This document shows, one piece after another, positions 1 through 5,600 of a stretch of 5,600 nt of DNA (position 1 is the first letter of the stretch; every line of letters begins with the position of its first letter). The DNA comes from CAZPMT01 sp964587655. Lineage in GTDB: Bacteria; Hydrogenedentota; Hydrogenedentia; Hydrogenedentales; SLHB01. Where the stretch lies: the NCBI GenBank assembly GCA_964587655.1, contig CAZPMT010000196.1:1-5600 (forward strand), written 5' to 3'. The notes below the pieces were generated by a model that worked only from the letters and a program-made list of their open reading frames with translations, searched no databases and was not told the DNA's origin. The position numbers and the translations under genes were made by a program.

Positions 1-70
1 ACTTCAAGCCCAAAGCCGGATCCATAAGCCACGCTGAAGCGCGCTAAACTCTCAGGGCAGTTCCAAGCCC

Positions 71-91
71 CACCCCGGTTGAAACCGGGTG
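71..91. repeat. Inverted repeat with a tight TGAA loop
   Basis: Positions 71-79 pair with 84-91. C71-G91, A72-T90, C73-G89 and C74-G88 pair, C75 is bulged, and C76-G87, G77-C86, G78-C85 and T79-A84 pair, leaving the loop TGAA (80-83). It is GC-rich and stable on paper on either strand. It sits eight bases from a second hairpin (100-118). No T-run follows on either side, so it is not a classical intrinsic terminator by itself. Confidence 0.6.
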
Positions 92-99
92 CAAAGAGG

Positions 100-118
100 A
101 GCCTGCTAAAGCCAGGCT
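100..118 (-). terminator. Hairpin, possible weak terminator of the minus-strand transcript
   Basis: AGCCTG at 100-105 pairs perfectly with CAGGCT at 113-118 around a 7-base loop. Read on the minus strand, the stem is followed by CCTCTTTG, a short imperfect U-rich stretch. It could thus end the oxidoreductase transcript, whose stop codon lies about 205 bases upstream in that direction. The stem is short, the tract is interrupted and the distance is long, so the terminator role is inferred; the inverted repeat itself is plain. Confidence 0.3.
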
Positions 119-170
119 GATAAGACCTTCGCGCACGAGTGGTTATACCCAATTCGAACGCCATTCCGCA

Positions 171-184
171 GGTACGCCGGTACC
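171..184. repeat. Perfect short inverted repeat GGTAC-gccg-GTACC
   Basis: GGTAC (171-175) and GTACC (180-184) form a perfect 5-base stem around a 4-base loop. It is flanked by two copies of the octamer GCCATTCC (160-167 and 195-202), giving a direct-repeat-flanked palindrome of 43 bases. Function unknown; short enough to arise by chance. Confidence 0.45.
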
Positions 185-322
185 TTATCTTAGTGCCATT
201 CCTGTCTGTCTCGACAGTGTATGGCCCACAGCCTTGTTTAATCGTCAATGTTTCAGTGAGGATGGTTACATGCAGTCGAACAATGTCTTGACACCCGCCT
301 CCAGTCAAATAAACGGCCCTGC

Positions 323-1597
323 CTAAACCTTCAAACCGGTCAGGTCAGGTTCTAGCTTCACGTTCTCCTTGATGACTTCTTCCATTGTCAGCTTCTCTCC
401 TCGGGCAGCGGCTTCCCGGCCCAGGATGGCCGTGAGCGTTCCGTCCACGGCGCGTTGGACGGTTAGGTTGTCGAATTTGCCGTCCACGATGGAGCGGTAG
501 AACTCCGCGATGTTGCGGATCGCTCCCTGGTCGTACAGGCTGACGACCTCGCCGCCGCCGCAGTGTTTTGGCCCGCCCCGGAGGAACGACTTGCCCCAGT
601 AGCTGATCTGGGCGCTGGCAAGCTGGCCGTGAACGTTACAGACGAGGCTCCGCCCGTGGTCGGGAATCTGGAAGGTGTGGTGGTTCCAGAGAAGCCCGTC
701 GGCGCATTCGTACGTCACGAAGTAGAGGTCGCGGAAATCGCTTTGAGGATTCGGCCTGCGGAGGCTCGAGCAGCCGACGGCGCTGACGGGGCGCTGACGG
801 ATGATCCAGATGGCGGCGTCAATGGCATGGATATCGTAGTTGACGATCATGTCTCCGCCGAGCGGAATATCGTTGTTCCAGATCAGCCCGCGCAAACGGC
901 TCTCAATGGTCTTTTCTTTGGGCGGATCGGCTCGCATGGCTTCCGCGCCGCCGCCGCCGAGCGTCGTGACGGCAAACTGCATGCCCAGCCCGCCTTCCCA
1001 TATGCGTTTGGCGATCTCGATGTTTACGGGGTCGGTGGGCATCTGGTAATCGACAAGGAAACAACGTTTCATCTCGGCGGCCAGTTTCCCGGAGGCCAGG
1101 ATGGACATGCAGCCCGGCACGTCTATGGCGACCGGCTTCGCCATGTAGATGTGGCATCCGGCATCCACGGCGGCCTTCGCCTGTTCTGGGTAGAAATAAC
1201 AGACGTCTTCGATGGCCACAGCCTCAATCCCGGTATCCAGGAGTTTCTTGTACCCCGACAGACCGGTGAATCGACGCGCCTTGTCCACGCCGATGGCTTC
1301 ACCGCAAGTATCCACGGCATCCTGGAAGTAGTCTGCCAGGGCATGCACCTCATAGCCGCCGTGTTCCTTGAATAACCCGGCCAGCCAGGCTCCCCGGCCT
1401 CCGCACCCAATAATCCCCAGCTTGATCTTGCGTTCCGGCGCCTTCCGCGCGGTTTCACGCTGATCTGCCGCCGTGGCTGCCGCCGAACCAAGCAGCGAGG
1501 CCGACGCGGCGGCGGAAACCACGTTGCCCACGAAACGTCGGCGGGTCATGGAACTCTGAGATGCTTGTTCTTGCGGGTATGTCTCGTGCGCATCCAT
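323..1597 (-). CDS. Tat-exported Gfo/Idh/MocA family NAD(P)-dependent oxidoreductase
   Basis: 424 residues. Members of this family oxidise or reduce sugars, polyols and inositols with NAD(P); the substrate here cannot be told. The N-terminus has a twin-arginine signal (TRRRFVG, 18-24), a hydrophobic stretch to about 37 and an AxA-like site near ATA (41-43), so it is probably exported folded. The Rossmann dinucleotide-binding loop GIIGCGGRG is at 61-69. The usual 'EKP' motif reads AKP (153-155): the conserved lysine K154 is kept and the preceding acidic residue is Ala. The second-domain motif YDIHAID (254-260) supplies the conserved His257. The C-terminus (EEVIKENVKLEPDLTGLK) resembles Tat-exported members in Planctomycetes-like bacteria. 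The start at 1597 is chosen for its strong GAGAGGAG site; Met17, nearer the Tat motif, lacks one. The gene begins 180 bases after the DUF3999 gene, with no clear promoter in between. The product class is secure; the substrate is unknown. Confidence 0.93.
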   Translation of the reverse strand: MDAHETYPQEQASQSSMTRRRFVGNVVSAAASASLLGSAAATAADQRETARKAPERKIKLGIIGCGGRGAWLAGLFKEHGGYEVHALADYFQDAVDTCGEAIGVDKARRFTGLSGYKKLLDTGIEAVAIEDVCYFYPEQAKAAVDAGCHIYMAKPVAIDVPGCMSILASGKLAAEMKRCFLVDYQMPTDPVNIEIAKRIWEGGLGMQFAVTTLGGGGAEAMRADPPKEKTIESRLRGLIWNNDIPLGGDMIVNYDIHAIDAAIWIIRQRPVSAVGCSSLRRPNPQSDFRDLYFVTYECADGLLWNHHTFQIPDHGRSLVCNVHGQLASAQISYWGKSFLRGGPKHCGGGEVVSLYDQGAIRNIAEFYRSIVDGKFDNLTVQRAVDGTLTAILGREAAARGEKLTMEEVIKENVKLEPDLTGLKV

Positions 1598-1606
1598 GAT
1601 CTTCTG

Positions 1607-1614
1607 CTCCTCTC
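1607..1614 (-). promoter_or_regulatory. Ribosome binding site deciding the oxidoreductase start
   Basis: On the minus strand GAGAGGAG ends nine bases before the ATG at 1597-1595. The competing in-frame ATG at codon 17, which would give the commoner Tat-protein start MTRRRF, has only a weak CAGAG upstream. The longer form with a 17-residue N-terminal extension before the twin arginines is therefore favoured. Confidence 0.65.
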
Positions 1615-1777
1615 TTGATGACAGCCAATTGTGCTATGTGTTACCCACGTCTTCGCGTGCGCCGATTCTTGCCGGTTGATCTTACAGGTCCCGGCATCGA
1701 CACGCCACTCATACCGGTGATCGGACAAGCTCCCGGTTCAGCGGGAATTGGACAATCGCCGAACTAACTAACCCAAT

Positions 1778-3097
1778 CTACTCCGGGTTAACACCGGGTT
1801 TTCGGAGGTTGCTGAGGATGAGGAATGACATCAGGACAACGGCTATGCCAAGTGCGGCCCAGATTAGCCAACGGTGGCGTTCGGTCCACGGGGGAAGCTC
1901 GGGGGCGCGCTCGTATCGAACCACAGGTCCTAACACGGCCGGTGTAAGTTGCGTCTCGGGCAGATTCGGAAGTGATCGCGCCATGTCGAAGCTGGGAGCG
2001 CCCGCCTTTGGGTTTCCGCCAATGAGGTTGCAGTTCGAGTCCTTGATGCCCTCGAACACAAGACTGATCTCGCGGCGCTCGACGGAAACACCGCTCAAGG
2101 TCAACGGCGGATTGTCGGCGTTGAAGATGCGGAGTTGGAGGTAACGATATGGCGCGTTCAAATGCTCAATTGCGGTCAATTCCGAGGTCTTGTCTTTCTC
2201 GATCACACGGTACAGCACGCCGTTGCACACTGATTGCCACGGGACGTCGCGTTCGACAGGCGTCTTTCCAGTCTCGGTGGCGCGCTCGACTCTTTCCGTG
2301 ATGGCGTTTCGCCCGATGAGTTGGTAGCCGCGGTAGAAATGCGGGTCGGACACATCGAGCGCAATGCCCGTGATCGGCAGATTCCGATAGCCGACGTCGA
2401 CATTATAGGCAAGGTAGGTCTTCTTTTCGTCAGGAATCGGCCCTGTCATGGAGACGACGGGAACAGGTGTCGGGCCGGGCGCGGGAACGGTTTCATGCAT
2501 GGCCGCCTGCACCGATTGAACGGAAATCCGGCGCGGGTCATCGGACATGTTGTACACGGTAAGGCGGAGATATCGAAAATCGTTCTTAGGAAAACAGACC
2601 GTGTCGATCTTGAACTCCTGGCCCGGGATGCTGACGTCGAAGAGCCATTGATCCTCCGCGACGACCTTCCAATCCTTTTCGTCGGCGCTTCCTTCCAGCA
2701 AGATCCGCCGGCGGTAGTTGGATTCGCTGAGGGTCAGCTTCATCTCGTTCTTCAAGGTGGGTTTCCCGAAATCCAGCGTGACACAGGCGTGCCGTTCCGG
2801 GAGAAAAATGCTGTTGATGATCGATACATCGCGCCATTCGACGCGCTCCTGTTTCTCCGTCTGCTCGTGCCGGATGATGAAAGGAACGAACTCGCCCGAT
2901 GCGTCCAGCAGGCGAAGGTCGTTCAACGAAGGAAGCGATTGGTCAAGGACTTCGGGCGGGAGCTTCACGCTCCAGAACTGTGACGCTGCCGGCGGAGCGC
3001 TGACCACGCAATGCCATGACCAGTCTTTGGTGTCGACCGCGGCGAAGGCATTGATCGTCGATAATAGAGCCAGCGCAAGAAAGCCGTATCGCATCAT
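1778..3097 (-). CDS. DUF3999 family membrane-anchored extracytoplasmic protein
   Basis: 439 residues. A signal peptide (about 1-20, ending NAFA-A) is followed by a large extracytoplasmic part and one C-terminal membrane helix (about 409-430) with a short tail, a type I topology. The soluble part seems to hold two beta-sandwich repeats of discoidin (F5/8 type C-like) character. One is at about 115-200, ending FRYLRLTVYNMSDDP; the other is at about 238-345, ending YRYLQLRIFNADNPP. A Pro-rich stretch (205-222) separates them. An N-terminal segment (about 30-95) with SLNDLRLLDASGEFVPF matches how such proteins begin. I assign it to DUF3999 from this architecture and from its pairing with a DUF2339 gene, which is a recurring neighbourhood as I recall it. 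The start overlaps the upstream stop by four bases (ATGA), with GGAGG nine bases before it. Function unknown; carbohydrate or envelope-ligand binding is an inference from the fold. Confidence 0.8.
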   Translation of the reverse strand: MMRYGFLALALLSTINAFAAVDTKDWSWHCVVSAPPAASQFWSVKLPPEVLDQSLPSLNDLRLLDASGEFVPFIIRHEQTEKQERVEWRDVSIINSIFLPERHACVTLDFGKPTLKNEMKLTLSESNYRRRILLEGSADEKDWKVVAEDQWLFDVSIPGQEFKIDTVCFPKNDFRYLRLTVYNMSDDPRRISVQSVQAAMHETVPAPGPTPVPVVSMTGPIPDEKKTYLAYNVDVGYRNLPITGIALDVSDPHFYRGYQLIGRNAITERVERATETGKTPVERDVPWQSVCNGVLYRVIEKDKTSELTAIEHLNAPYRYLQLRIFNADNPPLTLSGVSVERREISLVFEGIKDSNCNLIGGNPKAGAPSFDMARSLPNLPETQLTPAVLGPVVRYERAPELPPWTERHRWLIWAALGIAVVLMSFLILSNLRKPGVNPE

Positions 3098-5403
3098 GTC
3101 GGTTTTCCTCCGGATTCACGAAGCAGCATCGCACTGTAGCGGTGATAAGAGTATCCCGCGGCCAGCGAGAAGAGGCCCGTGGCCATCCAGGAGACAATGC
3201 GGTACACCTCTTCAAGCTGGCTCGTATCCACAAGCACGACCTTGCCCATGGCAAGGGCATAGATGGCGAAGCCGACAATCCGCAACGTCTGGTCGCGCGA
3301 CGCCAAGCCCATCCACACAAGTATGAACGCCTGTAGCGCCCATGCCGCCGAAATGAGGCTGATGCTCATGCGGTGCGATATCAGCGCGCCGGATTGTCCC
3401 CAGCGGTCGAGTTCAAGAGCAACGAGCACGAGCAGCAGGCCATGCCCAACCACACGGAATGTTGGCTTCGGCGGGGACTCGAGCCACCACGTGCGCGACA
3501 TCCACCACAAGGCAACAATGAAAGTCAGTCGAGGCAGGAAAGCAGCATTGGCCAGAAAGAGCTTCGACTCCAGTGCGTACTCATGGAAACCCGACGCGAA
3601 GACAACAAGACCAACGATCCATGCTAACAACGCGATAGGGGCGCACTTGACCGATTCGATGCGTGCGATGACGAGCGTCACGATGACGGGGATGATCGTC
3701 CAGAGGACGATGAGCGAACTGGTCTGGTACGTCCCGCGATGATCAATGTCGACGAACCGCCAATAGTGCCACACCTCGAGAGAAGGAAGCACGCAAGCCA
3801 GCACCGTGGCAAGCACAAAGGCCGGCCAGTAGAGATAGGGTTCGTCCGTACCCCGTCCCGCGTTTCGCAACAGGACGAATCCCACGATGGCCGCACCGGC
3901 GATGACGACAAGCCACGAGCCGAAAGGTACGTTGAACACCGGGAGAAATTCAGCCAGGTGAAGCGGCAGCCGGTCCACGAGATACGCCGCGGCGAGGAAC
4001 AGCGCCGCCACGCCCGCGATGCGCCCCGTCATCTGCTGCATCCTAATCCCCATCAGGGTGAATACGACGCCTTCCATGGCCCACACGATGGGAACGCCAT
4101 AGAACTGCAGTTGGATCGGCACGGCGATAGTAACGAGCGCCATAGCGAGTATGAGCAGGCTCTGGGCTGTGTACGCGTCCTTTCCGAGCCGTGATGAGTA
4201 CACGACGAAGAGGAGAAGAACCAACGCGGCCTGCCCAATAACGACAAAGCCCAATGTCTGCCGGTAACTTTGGAACAGGAGATCGTAATACCAGAAAAGG
4301 GAATACGCGGCGTTGGCCGCGAGAAGCGCCAGGCTTTCGTAGCGCTCGGGCAGCCGCTTCACGATCCCATGCAGGGTCGGTATCAGCAGGAACATGACGT
4401 AGAAAAGCGAGTTGAAGATGATCGCGGGCGTAAGCTGATCCGGCTTGTAGAAACGCTCATGCCACCCGTAGTAGAGCAGCGCGGTCCCCGCGAAGCACAA
4501 CAGGTCGAGCGCCCGCCAACGCCGGAAGTACGCCGCGCCCAACGCAACGAGATCGAGGACGGCGACGTAGATGAACAGCGCGTATGGATGGTTCTCGCCC
4601 GTGGACAACAGCACGGGACTCAAGAAACCGCCTATCAACCCCAAGATGGCGATGGCCACGGCCTCGTGAAAAACGGCCATGGCCACGGAGAACATCGTGA
4701 CGAGCACGGCCAGTCCCATAGCCGCTGTCGCGCCCGACAAGTGATAGACCTGGAAAGAAAAGAAGACGCAGATGTAGAACAGGGCAATGCCGGCGCCGGT
4801 CAGCGCCTGGAACATAACGGGCCACTTGTTTCGACGAAACCGTTCGCCGAGTCCCAGCGCGACACACCCCACGGCAACACCGATAGCAAGACGGCCCTCG
4901 GGACCAATCCAGTTGTTGTCGTACGCGTACTTCATGAACAAGGCCATGCCGACGAGGAACATGAACGCGCCAACCCACCCCAGCGCCTTCATGCCCAGCA
5001 CTTGATCGAAGGACGCCAGAGAGGTCAGCCACTCCGGTGTGCCAAAGGGCTTGTCAGGCTCTCTTTCAGCAACTTCAGTGTAAGCCACAGTTTGTCGGGG
5101 CTTGACAAACTGTGGAGAGTGGATTGCCTCCTCGCGTGCCGGCGGCGCCTCGACGTAAACGGGGGCGGGCTTCGGGGGCGGTTCCTCGCTCGTGATTGGC
5201 AGCGCGGGCTGAGGAACGGCGGGCGCGGTTGCTTCCCTGGGCGGAGGCGCCCGTCTCAGGTCCCGCTCAAGCCTCGATAGGTCTCGTCTAAGAAACTCGA
5301 CCTCGGAACTGATGCGCTTTAGCCGGAAGGCGGACCAGATGCCGCATGAGGCCCCGAAGATGACACCGAGCACAATAAGAACGACGAGAATTGCGGCTCC
5401 CAT
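3094..5403 (-). CDS. DUF2339 family polytopic inner-membrane protein
   Basis: 769 residues with about 20 membrane helices. Helix 1 (3-25) is followed by a basic patch (FRLKR, 26-30) that predicts a cytoplasmic side. Then come a heptad-like charged segment (31-51, EVEFLRRDLSRLERDLRR) and a Pro/Ala-rich linker to about 120. From about 138 the protein is almost continuous hydrophobic helices. Family-like signatures are KYAYDNNWIGPEGR (158-171), GLIGGFLSPVLLSTGENHP (255-273) and the C-terminal KVVLVDTSQLEEVYRIVSW (721-739). DUF2339 proteins are usually 700-1000 residues, so this one is complete. The start is supported by AAGGGG (5412-5417) eight bases before the ATG. The stop overlaps the DUF3999 start (ATGA), implying coupled translation and probably a physical complex. 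The linker-coding part carries a perfect 12-base inverted repeat (5085-5115). No enzymatic motif is visible; role unknown, possibly in envelope assembly or transport. Confidence 0.87.
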   Translation of the reverse strand: MGAAILVVLIVLGVIFGASCGIWSAFRLKRISSEVEFLRRDLSRLERDLRRAPPPREATAPAVPQPALPITSEEPPPKPAPVYVEAPPAREEAIHSPQFVKPRQTVAYTEVAEREPDKPFGTPEWLTSLASFDQVLGMKALGWVGAFMFLVGMALFMKYAYDNNWIGPEGRLAIGVAVGCVALGLGERFRRNKWPVMFQALTGAGIALFYICVFFSFQVYHLSGATAAMGLAVLVTMFSVAMAVFHEAVAIAILGLIGGFLSPVLLSTGENHPYALFIYVAVLDLVALGAAYFRRWRALDLLCFAGTALLYYGWHERFYKPDQLTPAIIFNSLFYVMFLLIPTLHGIVKRLPERYESLALLAANAAYSLFWYYDLLFQSYRQTLGFVVIGQAALVLLLFVVYSSRLGKDAYTAQSLLILAMALVTIAVPIQLQFYGVPIVWAMEGVVFTLMGIRMQQMTGRIAGVAALFLAAAYLVDRLPLHLAEFLPVFNVPFGSWLVVIAGAAIVGFVLLRNAGRGTDEPYLYWPAFVLATVLACVLPSLEVWHYWRFVDIDHRGTYQTSSLIVLWTIIPVIVTLVIARIESVKCAPIALLAWIVGLVVFASGFHEYALESKLFLANAAFLPRLTFIVALWWMSRTWWLESPPKPTFRVVGHGLLLVLVALELDRWGQSGALISHRMSISLISAAWALQAFILVWMGLASRDQTLRIVGFAIYALAMGKVVLVDTSQLEEVYRIVSWMATGLFSLAAGYSYHRYSAMLLRESGGKPT
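3107..3111 (-). promoter_or_regulatory. Ribosome binding site of the DUF3999 gene, inside the DUF2339 gene
   Basis: A perfect GGAGG on the minus strand lies nine bases before the ATG at 3097-3095, within the last codons of the upstream gene. Together with the ATGA stop/start overlap it indicates that ribosomes ending the DUF2339 frame can reinitiate on the DUF3999 frame. It also favours the first of the two adjacent ATG codons. Confidence 0.75.
5085..5115. repeat. Perfect 12-base inverted repeat within the DUF2339 coding sequence
   Basis: CCACAGTTTGTC (5085-5096) and GACAAACTGTGG (5104-5115) are exact reverse complements separated by the 7-base loop GGGGCTT. The element lies in the part of the gene that encodes the variable cytoplasmic linker, around residues 97-107 (PQFVKPRQTVA), about 300 bases from the start codon. 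In the mRNA it would form a strong stem-loop. No T-run follows on the minus strand, so it does not look like an intrinsic terminator. A palindromic element tolerated inside a disordered linker, or an mRNA structure, are both possible. Confidence 0.8.
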
Positions 5404-5462
5404 AGCGCTGTCCCCTTAGTTGTCCATTGCACCATACCCCATAGCGGTTCTTAGGTGCGGGC

Positions 5463-5471
5463 ATTATCGCA
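5463..5471 (-). promoter_or_regulatory. Candidate extended -10 promoter for the DUF2339-DUF3999 unit
   Basis: On the minus strand TGC-GATAAT matches the extended -10 pattern TGn-TATAAT with one mismatch in the hexamer. The best -35 at 17-base spacing is TGTACT (5486-5491), only three of six matches, consistent with an extended -10 type. Transcription would begin near 5456 and leave a leader of roughly 50 bases before the ATG. Motif match only; the sigma factor preference of this organism is unknown. Confidence 0.35.
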
Positions 5472-5566
5472 CAGAGAGGATTCCAAGTACATGCAAACTT
5501 CGGGCATTCTCGTGTAGGTCCGGCATTGCTCCGGCCCTGTCGCGTCCCAGGCAACTCCAAGTCCAT

Positions 5567-5596
5567 TTGACACACCCGGCGGGAATGCGCTAAACT
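5567..5596 (+). promoter_or_regulatory. Candidate sigma-70-type promoter for a divergent gene beyond the right edge
   Basis: A perfect TTGACA (5567-5572) is followed after 18 bases by TAAACT (5591-5596), four of six matches to TATAAT, reading rightwards out of the window. The ten bases GCGCTAAACT (5587-5596) recur exactly at 41-50, also on the plus strand, although that copy lacks a recognisable -35. The downstream gene is not in view, so the assignment rests on motif alone. Confidence 0.4.
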
Positions 5597-5600
5597 ACAA

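Larger units (their letters stand above)
1..322. other. Intergenic region downstream of the oxidoreductase, no convincing gene
   Basis: This stretch lies after the stop codon of the oxidoreductase gene and runs to the left edge. No reading frame on either strand has both a credible length and a ribosome binding site. The longest notion is an 18-codon plus-strand frame (270-326), which I do not call. The region does hold at least three inverted repeats (71-91, 100-118, 171-184), a further short one around 202-217 (CTGTC/GACAG), and a direct repeat GCCATTCC at 160-167 and 195-202. It is therefore a structured spacer that may contain a terminator or a small RNA. I could not recognise a tRNA or any known RNA family in it. 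Confidence 0.6.
5404..5600. other. Intergenic region upstream of the DUF2339 gene, likely divergent promoter region
   Basis: This stretch runs from the DUF2339 start codon to the right edge. It contains that gene's ribosome binding site (5412-5417), a candidate minus-strand extended -10 (5463-5471) and a candidate plus-strand promoter (5567-5596). It also contains two TCCGGC hexamers eleven bases apart (5519-5535 region), and a 5-base inverted repeat (5429-5433 with 5454-5458) in the presumed leader. No gene is seen in it. Confidence 0.55.

Noticed and set aside
140..170. tRNA-like T-loop (GTTCGAAT on the minus strand)
   Set aside because: The flanking five bases on each side do not pair, and no acceptor, D or anticodon arm can be built around it.
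270..326. 18-codon plus-strand frame (MQSNNVLTPASSQINGPA)
   Set aside because: Very short, with only a weak GAGG-like site upstream and no conserved feature; it overlaps the oxidoreductase stop by a few bases.
563..1375. 270-codon open frame on the plus strand
   Set aside because: It lies wholly opposite the oxidoreductase gene, whose motifs are unmistakable. The translation shows no domain and has the low-complexity charged look of an antisense shadow in GC-rich DNA.
1598..1777. Promoter or terminator between the DUF3999 and oxidoreductase genes
   Set aside because: TAAGAT (minus strand, 1679-1684) resembles a -10 but has no -35 at proper spacing. The hairpin TCCCG/CGGGA (1731-1746) is short and lacks a T-run. 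The 180-base gap suggests separate transcription, but no site can be defended.
2234..2983. 249-codon open frame on the plus strand
   Set aside because: Opposite the DUF3999 gene; Arg/Asp/Val-rich with no recognisable motif. An antisense shadow.
4270..5280. 336-codon open frame on the plus strand
   Set aside because: Opposite the DUF2339 gene. Its extreme Gln/Arg/His/Glu composition is what reversed hydrophobic-helix codons give, and no domain is visible.
5416..5442. 8-codon minus-strand leader frame (MGYGAMDN) whose stop overlaps the ribosome binding site of the DUF2339 gene
   Set aside because: The position would suit a leader peptide, but it has no ribosome binding site of its own, no run of regulatory codons and is short enough to be chance.

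Overview
The window is a moderately GC-rich bacterial stretch in which all three convincing genes lie on the minus strand. I cannot name the organism. A Tat-exported Gfo/Idh/MocA oxidoreductase ending in a '...VIKEN.KLE.DL.GLK' tail is typical of Planctomycetes, Verrucomicrobia/Lentisphaerae and Hydrogenedentes-like environmental genomes. The DUF2339/DUF3999 pair also occurs in Proteobacteria. A PVC or Hydrogenedentes-type Gram-negative host is therefore an inference.

Layout in the direction of transcription (right to left): positions 5404-5600 hold a leader and promoter region. A candidate minus-strand extended -10 lies near 5463-5471. A candidate plus-strand promoter at 5567-5596 would serve a divergent gene beyond the right edge. 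Positions 5403-3094 encode a 769-residue polytopic membrane protein of the DUF2339 family. Its stop overlaps by 4 bases (ATGA) the start of a 439-residue DUF3999-type protein at 3097-1778, so the two form one translationally coupled unit. After a 180-base gap, 1597-323 encode a 424-residue Tat-signal NAD(P)-dependent oxidoreductase. Positions 1-322 hold no convincing gene but several short inverted repeats.

Working together: the DUF2339 protein has about 20 membrane segments plus a probable cytoplasmic coiled coil and Pro-rich linker. The DUF3999 protein has a signal peptide, a large extracytoplasmic part with two apparent jelly-roll (discoidin-like) repeats, and a C-terminal membrane anchor. 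Together they look like an envelope complex with a possible ligand- or glycan-binding partner, but the biochemical role of neither family is established to my knowledge. The oxidoreductase is probably a separate transcription unit in sugar or polyol metabolism; nothing in the sequence shows a functional link to the pair.

The least explained items are the membrane pair itself, a perfect 12-base inverted repeat inside the linker-coding part of the DUF2339 gene, and the cluster of hairpins in the left intergenic region. I saw no RNA gene, CRISPR array, insertion sequence or defence system.
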